From Planctomicrobium sp. (lineage in GTDB: Bacteria; Planctomycetota; Planctomycetia; Planctomycetales; Planctomycetaceae): DNA of 12,917 nucleotides. The stretch lies in assembly GCA_029259835.1 (NCBI GenBank), contig JAJDEL010000909.1, forward strand, positions 1 to 12,917. Direction: 5' to 3'. The notes below the pieces were generated by a model. That model was not told the origin of the DNA and did not search any database. It saw only the letters and a list, made by a program, of their open reading frames with translations. Positions within the stretch are counted from its first letter, which is position 1, and each line of letters begins with the position of its first letter. Made by a program: the position numbers and the translations under genes. Below, piece after piece: positions 7,333-12,917 of the stretch.

Positions 7333-7349
7333 GGAGGTTGCTACCTTCC
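7333..7349 (-). promoter_or_regulatory. Hairpin that could cover the ribosome binding site of the repeat-protein gene
   Basis: In the transcript the stretch just before AUG reads GGAAGGU-AGCA-ACCUCC. The GGA and GGU arms can pair with UCC and ACC around a bulged A, leaving loop AGCA. The only Shine-Dalgarno-like sequence (GGAAGG) is in the 5' arm and the stem ends two bases before AUG. The stem is short, so its stability is uncertain. Confidence 0.3.
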
Positions 7350-7384
7350 ATCGGTCGGAATTGAATCGGTCATGCTACGTAAAA

Positions 7385-7433
7385 GGTTTGTGTATAAGAA
7401 CTTCAGCTTGCCACAGGTCTCATACACAAATCC
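7385..7433. promoter_or_regulatory. Inverted repeat in the aroDE / repeat-protein spacer
   Basis: TTTGTGTAT at 7387-7395 is matched by its exact complement ATACACAAA at 7422-7430, with GG and CC continuing the match after one extra base. The loop is 26 bases. It lies 56-102 bases upstream of the repeat-protein start. It could be a split operator or a leader-RNA stem; there is no T-run for termination. The rest of the 275-base gap (7332-7606) holds two smaller inverted repeats, GTTTCC-CC-GGAAAC (7504-7517) and TCAATG-TCG-CATTGA (7539-7553), and no gene. Confidence 0.4.
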
Positions 7434-7606
7434 TGATCAATGCCCAGTGAAGGGCACACGAATTCTCGGCAACATGAAGCAGGATTTCAAGTTCAGTCCC
7501 TCGGTTTCCCCGGAAACAGAATGATTCCACTCTGGAACTCAATGTCGCATTGACCTCGCTGAGTAGTCTGGACCGGCATTTCGTCGATGCTCGGAACCGC
7601 TCGTAA

Positions 7607-9169
7607 TTATTCTTCAGCCGTGTCTGTCTCTTTTTGTCCTGACTTCTCTGTCTGTTCAATTGGGGTGGTGTGTCCTGTGCTGGTTTTGATACGAACCGGT
7701 GAAATTGCATGTCTTAAGGTCTTTCTCAACTCATCCAGAGGTGCATCTTTACCAGTGAAGAGCTTGAATTGAGCCGCTGCCTGGCGGATAAACATTTCAA
7801 TGCCGCTTACTGTATGGCACAAATGCTCCTTCGCCTGCTTGAGGAAAAGTGTGTTTTCCGGATTATAGATCGTATCAAAAACGACCATTTCATCGCGTAG
7901 CCAATGCTGCTCGAACGGACTTTCATTCATATTTGGAGACATCCCGACCGGCGTGCAATTTACGAGAACATCTGCACCAACGGCACCACGATTCCCCCAA
8001 GTGACGTGCTGGCAGTTTAAGTCTTCAGCTAATTGTACACCTCTTGCTTTGGAACGATTCGCAAGAGTGACGATTCCTCCCTCTTGCGCGACTGCCAAGC
8101 CGATTGCTTGAGCAACTCCACCTGCCCCTAACATCATCACCCGCTGTCCGCTCAAGCTGGTCTCACCTTTTTCTGCGAGGCCAAGTTTAATGGATTCAAG
8201 GGCTGCCTGATAATCTGTGTTTTTTGCGTGCCAGTTCCCGGACTTGCTTTTCACGAGTGTGTTAGCGGCTCCGATTTCCTTGGTCATCTCATCAGTTTTC
8301 GCTGCAAACTTCAAAGCTGCTTGCTTGTGAGGAATCGTCACGCTGTAACCATGTACGCCCAGAAACTCATACGCTTCAAGCGTTTCCTCAAATTCTTCGG
8401 CTCCGACTCGCATTGCAAGATAGACGGCGTTCATCTTCATCGCTGCGAATGCCTTATTATGCAATTTTGGACTCCAACTGTGACCAATCGGGTCGCCCAA
8501 CACGCCGAAGACCGCAGTTTCTGAGTTGATTTGATCATACCGATACAGTGTGGTCATCTCTTCAAATGAAAGCTGCCCAGGCGCCATCACGCGATCTTTA
8601 TTAAACGTTGCGTATGTGAACGGCGAGCCGTACTTCCCGCACAAAATTCGGCTGACAACTCCATACTCACCCATGCAGAACCCGATCGTGGGGACCTTGG
8701 CATTTTGTACGAGTTTCAGCATGCGAATGTTGTCCAACGGTGAATTCGCCATCGTGACAATTTTGACGATATCAGGATCGCATTCACAAAGTTTCGCGTG
8801 GATCTCCTCAAGGTCGTCGGGAGTTTTTTCAAAGTCGTGATGGCTGATAATTCGCTGCGTCTTGCCGTATCGTGGGATCGATCCTGCAATATCGCTTTCC
8901 AGATCAACATACTCTGCCCCAGCAATAATCGCTTCACGAAGAATCATCTGCCGTTTTTCTTCAGAATCGCTAAATCGACCTCCATCTTCTGGTCGACGGC
9001 ACGTAACCACGACAGGTGTTGGTCGATCCTTGAGCAATCGATCCAATCGCAAGCCACGTGGAACCCAGTCAACCCTTAATTCAATTAACTCCGCTCCGCG
9101 ATCAGCCAAATTGCGATGCTCGGCAATCAGCATTTTATGTCGTTTACTGCCCAATGTTACGCAAATCAT
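7607..9169 (-). CDS. aroDE: Bifunctional 3-dehydroquinate dehydratase (type I) / shikimate dehydrogenase
   Basis: This cytosolic enzyme carries steps three and four of chorismate synthesis: dehydration of 3-dehydroquinate, then NADPH-dependent reduction of 3-dehydroshikimate. Residues 1-215 are a type I dehydratase with SHHDF (catalytic H111), DIVKIVT (Schiff-base K136), SRILCGKYGSPFTY and APGQLS. Residues 218-475 are shikimate dehydrogenase. They show FGVLGDPIGHSWSPKLHN (220-237, shikimate-binding serines), VTIPHK with catalytic K282, AANTL (N303), NTDY (D319), the nucleotide-binding loop GAGGVAQAIG (348-357), NRSKAR (371-376, NADP 2'-phosphate binding) and GIEMFIRQAAAQF. The last 35 or so residues are a polar tail outside both domains. 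The same domain order is known from plants, Chlamydia and Planctomycetes. All key residues are present. ATG 9169 has AGGA about nine bases upstream. The next gene downstream is 275 bases away. Confidence 0.96.
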   Translation of the reverse strand: MICVTLGSKRHKMLIAEHRNLADRGAELIELRVDWVPRGLRLDRLLKDRPTPVVVTCRRPEDGGRFSDSEEKRQMILREAIIAGAEYVDLESDIAGSIPRYGKTQRIISHHDFEKTPDDLEEIHAKLCECDPDIVKIVTMANSPLDNIRMLKLVQNAKVPTIGFCMGEYGVVSRILCGKYGSPFTYATFNKDRVMAPGQLSFEEMTTLYRYDQINSETAVFGVLGDPIGHSWSPKLHNKAFAAMKMNAVYLAMRVGAEEFEETLEAYEFLGVHGYSVTIPHKQAALKFAAKTDEMTKEIGAANTLVKSKSGNWHAKNTDYQAALESIKLGLAEKGETSLSGQRVMMLGAGGVAQAIGLAVAQEGGIVTLANRSKARGVQLAEDLNCQHVTWGNRGAVGADVLVNCTPVGMSPNMNESPFEQHWLRDEMVVFDTIYNPENTLFLKQAKEHLCHTVSGIEMFIRQAAAQFKLFTGKDAPLDELRKTLRHAISPVRIKTSTGHTTPIEQTEKSGQKETDTAEE

Positions 9170-9506
9170 TTCACCAATTCCTGTTACAGCGAGACGACTT
9201 TCGTGAAAGCATATTCATCTAGACGAATTGCGACCGCCATTCTTACTCTAAGCGCACAGTTATAGAACATGGATTGTGCTACGGAAAGTTGGTGAACGCG
9301 ATTCGTATCGGCAGAACTGATCGGTTTCCACTCTGAGCAACAGAATTCGGGTTCGCGCGTTGCCTCACTTCGTGTTAGGCTAGCCATTCAGGCAGGCTAC
9401 TATCATCGATAGTTCCTCATTTCTCGTCGTTCAGGAAGGACGTCAGGAAGATTTAGCCTGTTGACGAAGCTACATGTGCATTCCATCCTAACCGCAGGAG
9501 GCGGAG
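9170..9506. promoter_or_regulatory. Divergent intergenic region with small palindromes and a direct repeat
   Basis: This 337-base gap between aroDE (-) and the small lipoprotein genes (+) should hold both promoters. Visible elements are the perfect interrupted palindrome ACTATC-ATC-GATAGT (9399-9413), the palindrome GGCTAGCC (9378-9385) and the direct repeat TCAGGAAG (9431-9438 and 9443-9450, period 12). For aroDE a TATAAC -10-like box lies at 9259-9264 (-) with only a poor -35 (TTTCCG). I see no convincing gene here; a 67-codon minus-strand frame (9184-9387) has no supporting trait. Confidence 0.4.
9496..9501 (+). promoter_or_regulatory. Perfect AGGAGG ribosome binding site deciding a GTG start
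   Basis: AGGAGG ends five bases before GTG 9507. It is the strongest Shine-Dalgarno sequence in the window and is the main reason for calling the 40-codon gene that follows. Confidence 0.8.
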
Positions 9507-9629
9507 GTGCAGCGAAAATTTGCTCTAATCCTATTGCTCGGCTTGGTGATGACCGTGGTCGGTTGCCAAACCACCGGTGCTTTTCCTTACGTTTCTCGCA
9601 GTGCGGGTTTACCAGCACAGAGTGAATAA
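9507..9629 (+). CDS. Small lipoprotein, 40 residues, GTG start
   Basis: The gene begins with GTG at 9507 behind a perfect AGGAGG. The product opens with QRK, a hydrophobic core ALILLLGLVMT and the lipobox VVGC, so it should be a lipoprotein cut before C20 by signal peptidase II. The mature peptide has only 21 residues (CQTTGAFPYV followed by SRSAGLPAQSE). Nothing in it suggests a reaction; such small lipoproteins are often structural or lysis/entericidin-like, but no specific similarity is visible. The next gene starts 15 bases after its stop and also encodes a likely lipoprotein with its cysteine at position 20, so the two probably share a transcript. The strong ribosome site, signal sequence and spacing together make it a credible gene despite its size. 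Confidence 0.7.
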   Translation: MQRKFALILLLGLVMTVVGCQTTGAFPYVSRSAGLPAQSE

Positions 9630-9644
9630 AGGATTTTAAGCAAA

Positions 9645-9989
9645 ATGCGCCGGGTTCTTCTGCCGAGTTTGTTTCTCATCGTTTGCTGTACGGCGAACGG
9701 GTGTTCGCTTGACCGTACTTGGTTCCAGATGAGCAGCAACTCTCCGATGCCATTTTTTGGATTCGATCTTCGTTTGCCGCGAAGAACCTCTCAGATTGAA
9801 GAAGCAGTGACTCACGAAGAACAACTGGCGAGCCATTGGAATAACGAAAACTCGGTCCAGCCAGTTTCCAACAAGAAGAGTCACAGCAAAGCGACCTTCT
9901 TGAACCTCCCTCGGATTTCGACTCTCATCCAAAAGCATCCGGAAGAAGAACTCTCGTTTACCGGCCCGAAAACACCATTCGCTCCGTAG
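9645..9989 (+). CDS. Small secreted protein, probable lipoprotein, unknown function
   Basis: The 114-residue product begins MRRVLLPSLFLIVCCTANGC, a positively charged start plus hydrophobic core ending at C20. ANGC is an imperfect lipobox (Asn at -2, Ala at -3), so it is either a lipoprotein or a protein cut nearby by signal peptidase I. The mature part is polar with FFGFDLRLPRRTSQIEEAV and a low-complexity Asn/Ser/Lys stretch, ending in a proline-containing tail. I recognise no domain. ATG 9645 is preceded by AAAGGA at about 11 bases, a little far. It follows the 40-residue lipoprotein gene by 15 bases. The 67 bases between its stop and the convergent ATPase gene hold no clear terminator. 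Confidence 0.75.
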   Translation: MRRVLLPSLFLIVCCTANGCSLDRTWFQMSSNSPMPFFGFDLRLPRRTSQIEEAVTHEEQLASHWNNENSVQPVSNKKSHSKATFLNLPRISTLIQKHPEEELSFTGPKTPFAP

Positions 9990-10056
9990 CCTTTCGTCTG
10001 TGACAAGAACATTCTCACATAGCAGTCCAGTCTTAGACCAGGGGAACCACAGCTCT

Positions 10057-12528
10057 CTATTCATCAAAGGCAGGTTCGGCGATTCCGTCTGCTGTGATTT
10101 CGTAGGGTACCCAGACCAGGGCAACTGGTTCTGCTGCGATGTCGTTTTTCCGTGGTTTGATCTCGTAAGGCTTCACTTCAATTCCCTCGGCGGAGTATTC
10201 CTCAGTAATTTCTTTCACCGCGGCTTCAAGTTCTGCTTCCAGGTCTTTGATGTCCTGTTCGATTTCATCCACTTCGGCTTCGGCGCGTTTGATATCGCTT
10301 CTTTGATCTGCGGCACGTGAGGCAGATCTCATACTCGTTCCGGCTCGTGAGATATTCGTGGCACTCAATTTCTTACGACCGAAGAATGCACTTAGAATCG
10401 ATGTTCCAATAGAAACAACAGCGGAAGTCGTCGCGGAACTGGCTTGTTCCTTCTCCTCTGCAACACGACCTTCCGCACGTCGAATACGGTCACTGAGAGT
10501 TTCAAATTTGGACTCGTATTTCTTCCTCAATTTCGCAATTTTCAAATCTCTTTTTTCGCGAGCGATCTGTTTGATGCGGGCGATGAAGTCACCTTCCCGA
10601 TCATCGGAACGTGAATACTCTTTTAAGTCAGGACTGAAACTGAGCGTCAGACGTTCGACTCGATACAGATATTTTTTGAGAGAGGCCCCCCAACTTCGCC
10701 AGGATGTTTTTTTTAAGCACGTTGAGGGAACCTCTGTATAGCGGGCATTTGGGGCTGGTTCCGATTCAAAATCGAACTGGTCATCGGGAATGATTTCTGC
10801 CTCTTCCCAGGGATCACGATCCAGATCACTCCGTGTTCGAACATTCAACAAGTACGTAATGTCTTTCCAGAGATCGACGTCGGACTTTGAGTCAACAAAG
10901 TGAAGAGCAGCCTGTCCGCACAGGGCGGGGCGGTACAAAATTTTAGCATCACGCGGCGTTCGCCTGGAAACCGCGACATACTTTTGAGGAACATCTGTCG
11001 GCAGCATCGGAAGTGATTGAGCAGCGACCGGTTCTTGGTTCAGGACTTTCTTCTCTTGTGTATTTAATTTCGGGCTGACAACAACCGCAGCAGGGGATGT
11101 GCTCGCTCTCTTTGCTTTGAAGGGGGCCATCAACTTCTTGATCTGTTCCCGTGTCATCGGACCGCTGAGATAGGAGAGTGCCCAACGTGTGTGAAAGATC
11201 ACTGGTTGGTCTTCGTGAACGTTATTCATCAGGAAGACGCGGCTGCGAACTCCAGAAAGAATATTCTCGACGCGTTTTCGGTCAAACTGAACACCTGCGT
11301 TTGCAGAAGCCCCTTCGAGTCCATCGAGAACGCGGAGTTTGTCGCGTTCGGTCTGTAATCTTCCCAGGAACCAAGTTCCAGCGTTTGAAAGCGCTTTGTA
11401 GTCAAGATCAACCGGGTTTTGTGTTGAAAGAATCACTCCCAACCCAAATGCTCTGGCCTGCTTCAAGAGCGTCAACAACGGCGTTTTTGATGGCGGGTTC
11501 GCGGTGGGTGGAAGATAGCCGAACACCTCGTCCATGTAGAGCAAAGCACGCAAGCTCGACGTACCAGGCTGCGTCCGCATCCACGCAACAACTTCATTCA
11601 AGAGCAGAGTCACGAAGAACATCCTCTCCTGATCGTTGAGATGAGCAATCGAGAGAACGGCGAGCCTTGGCTTGCCTTCGTCTGTGTATAAGAGCCGCTG
11701 GATATTCAGAGGTTCGCCCTGCATCCAGTTCGAAAACGCCGGCGATGCAAGTACGTTATTGACGGTCATCGCCAATTCCATGCGATCCTTCGCCGGGAAG
11801 ATCGATTCCAGATCCATGATCCCGATTTTCTGAAACGGTGGTTCCTGGATTTCCCGGATCAGTGCTGGCATGTCGAGATTGCGGCCTTTTCTCCAAGCAG
11901 TATCGACAATGTTTGATAATAAAATGTGTTCACGGCTACGGAGTGGGTCGGCATCCACGCCCAATAAGGTGAGAAGCCCTGAAACTGCTGTGGCGACACG
12001 CTCTCGCATCGCATCGGAATCATCGAGTGTCTCTTGCGAGGGAGCGTCAAGCGATTTAAGAATGGTCAGAGGCAATCCGGCATTGCTACCTGGAGTGTAA
12101 ATCGCAACTTCCGCAGCCTCTTTGAGTCGCGTGAGTCGGTCCTGTCCTTGCTCCCATTTCCCCAGACCATCTTTCCATAACTTCGCCCGGTCCGCGGCAT
12201 ACTCTTCCGGAGTCATGCCTTTCCGGGTGGCCTCATCTTTCTCGACCCAAGGCAGAAAATCGTCTGGACTCAAGTTTGGAAAGTTCAGTAGCAGGTTTCC
12301 CATGTCCCCCTTCGGATCGATGATCAACGCCGGGATTCCATCAATCGCGGCCTCTTCGAGAAGTGAAATCCCCAATCCGGTTTTTCCACTTCCGGTCATG
12401 CCGACGATGACCGCGTGCGTCGTCAAATCTTTCGCGTCGTACATGACATAGTCAGGGCGAGTCTCCGCCTGATCAATGTCAAATTCACGACCAAGATAGA
12501 ACGCACCTAGCTTTTCGAAATCGAACAT
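10057..12528 (-). CDS. HerA-like P-loop ATPase (DUF87/DUF853 type) with coiled-coil C-terminal half
   Basis: The 823-residue protein belongs to the HerA/FtsK group of ring ATPases, which translocate DNA or other polymers. It has Walker A GMTGSGKT (residues 43-50, K49), IIDPKGD (69-75), Walker B LLYMDE (D333, E334), the sensor-like STQNP (368-372) and GRLQTERDK (389-397) as a possible arginine-finger region. The N-terminal barrel of true HerA is shortened to about 40 residues. After residue 475 come a proline-rich linker, an unknown domain (about 515-630), two coiled coils (about 647-697 and 745-780) flanking a Gly/Ser/Ala-rich segment, and a short C-terminal strand region. ATG 12528 is chosen because AAGGA lies seven bases upstream and the product then begins at the conserved FYLGREFDI segment; the in-frame ATG at 12627 has no such support. 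No nurA or other partner is adjacent. Its job is unknown; DNA translocation is inferred. Confidence 0.85.
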   Translation of the reverse strand: MFDFEKLGAFYLGREFDIDQAETRPDYVMYDAKDLTTHAVIVGMTGSGKTGLGISLLEEAAIDGIPALIIDPKGDMGNLLLNFPNLSPDDFLPWVEKDEATRKGMTPEEYAADRAKLWKDGLGKWEQGQDRLTRLKEAAEVAIYTPGSNAGLPLTILKSLDAPSQETLDDSDAMRERVATAVSGLLTLLGVDADPLRSREHILLSNIVDTAWRKGRNLDMPALIREIQEPPFQKIGIMDLESIFPAKDRMELAMTVNNVLASPAFSNWMQGEPLNIQRLLYTDEGKPRLAVLSIAHLNDQERMFFVTLLLNEVVAWMRTQPGTSSLRALLYMDEVFGYLPPTANPPSKTPLLTLLKQARAFGLGVILSTQNPVDLDYKALSNAGTWFLGRLQTERDKLRVLDGLEGASANAGVQFDRKRVENILSGVRSRVFLMNNVHEDQPVIFHTRWALSYLSGPMTREQIKKLMAPFKAKRASTSPAAVVVSPKLNTQEKKVLNQEPVAAQSLPMLPTDVPQKYVAVSRRTPRDAKILYRPALCGQAALHFVDSKSDVDLWKDITYLLNVRTRSDLDRDPWEEAEIIPDDQFDFESEPAPNARYTEVPSTCLKKTSWRSWGASLKKYLYRVERLTLSFSPDLKEYSRSDDREGDFIARIKQIAREKRDLKIAKLRKKYESKFETLSDRIRRAEGRVAEEKEQASSATTSAVVSIGTSILSAFFGRKKLSATNISRAGTSMRSASRAADQRSDIKRAEAEVDEIEQDIKDLEAELEAAVKEITEEYSAEGIEVKPYEIKPRKNDIAAEPVALVWVPYEITADGIAEPAFDE

Positions 12529-12917
12529 CACTTCATCCTTCGAGGTATGAATCAAGACACATCGTGAATTGCCTGAAATTAAAGATTGAGCTGCGAAACC
12601 GTAGCGGACCGCCATTATCTTCGACAAGAGATCGTCGAGATATTCGATGCGAAGCGTTCCACGTCGTCGTAACTGTATGCAATCTCTTCACTTGCTCAAT
12701 TCCGACAAAGCCACATTGTACTTGTGATTGCTGTTGCAGTTGTAGCCGATTCGAGGGGAGCAGGTCCACTAATCGTAACGGTTGATACCGTTGCCTCCCT
12801 ACTGTCCGCACTTTCGGCGCACAAGACCTGAATGCGACGGAACCCAGTGCAACTTCTACAAATCCCTGCGAACCTCTCACCCCATCTCTCGATAGACACT
12901 CCCAGCAGGAAACGGAC
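12529..12917. other. Intergenic stretch upstream of the ATPase gene
   Basis: No gene can be supported in these 389 bases. Two overlapping minus-strand frames (12533-12880 and 12696-12899) lack ribosome sites and recognisable protein features, and a plus-strand frame near 12717-12830 has no good start. The one structured element is the inverted repeat AACGGT-TGAT-ACCGTT (12777-12792). The promoter of the ATPase gene should be here, but I cannot place it. Confidence 0.4.
12536..12540 (-). promoter_or_regulatory. AAGGA ribosome binding site of the ATPase gene
   Basis: AAGGA stands seven bases before ATG 12528 and argues for this start over the upstream in-frame ATG at 12627, which would add 33 residues. 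Confidence 0.6.

Noticed and set aside
9184..9387. 67-codon minus-strand frame just upstream of aroDE
   Set aside because: No ribosome site, signal peptide or recognisable pattern; it covers the likely promoter region of aroDE.
9461..9489. Sigma-70-like promoter TTGACG before the lipoprotein pair
   Set aside because: At 17 bases spacing the -10 position reads CATCCT, and the implied start would fall on the ribosome site.
10057..12627. Longer version of the ATPase starting at ATG 12627
   Set aside because: No ribosome site lies before 12627, whereas AAGGA stands seven bases before ATG 12528; the extra 33 residues do not look like part of the conserved N-terminus.
12696..12899. 67-codon minus-strand frame near the right end
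   Set aside because: No ribosome site, and the Thr/Ala-rich end is what a chance frame could give; overlaps another equally unsupported frame at 12533-12880.
1..12917. A defence system, phage or mobile island
   Set aside because: No nuclease, methylase, toxin, integrase or transposase is seen; the HerA-like ATPase alone is not enough, and composition is uniform.

Overview
The window looks like a chromosomal stretch from a member of the Planctomycetes, probably a Planctomycetales relative with roughly balanced GC. This is inferred from gene content: a fused type I 3-dehydroquinate dehydratase/shikimate dehydrogenase, secreted solute-binding and beta-propeller proteins of planctomycete style, and long lineage-restricted proteins. 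Base composition is similar throughout, and I see no insertion sequence, integrase, CRISPR array, tRNA or rRNA.

Layout. Positions 3-4706 (+) hold a compact three-gene unit: the C-terminal end of a beta-propeller protein, a secreted family-5-like solute-binding protein with an added helical-repeat N-terminal region, and an exported protein of unknown function that starts in an ATGA overlap. A short convergent spacer (4707-4818) contains a GC hairpin and a G-quadruplex-type motif. Positions 4819-9169 (-) hold, in transcription order, aroDE, a protein with five copies of a short SPLExARxQGAA peptide, a hotdog-fold acyl-CoA thioesterase, and larC with a histidine-rich tail. A divergent intergenic region (9170-9506) separates aroDE from two small (+) lipoprotein-like genes. 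The first of these, at 9507-9629, is only 40 codons with a GTG start but has a perfect AGGAGG ribosome binding site. Positions 10057-12528 (-) encode a HerA-like P-loop ATPase with a coiled-coil C-terminal half. The last 389 bases hold no gene I can support.

How the genes relate. The first three genes are tightly packed and probably cotranscribed. Together they look like a cell-envelope set, but no ABC permease or ATPase gene is in view. The leftward block mixes the shikimate pathway (aroDE), an unknown repeat protein, thioester hydrolysis, and synthesis of the nickel-pincer nucleotide cofactor (larC). Its last three genes are spaced 33-62 bases apart and could form an operon, while aroDE is separated from them by 275 bases.

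The most intriguing item is the repeat protein at 6612-7331. Its peptide copies are almost identical in amino acids but differ at many synonymous positions, so the peptide itself appears to be under selection, as expected of a repeated binding motif. No complete new system is evident in the window. The repeat protein is the best candidate for something undescribed.
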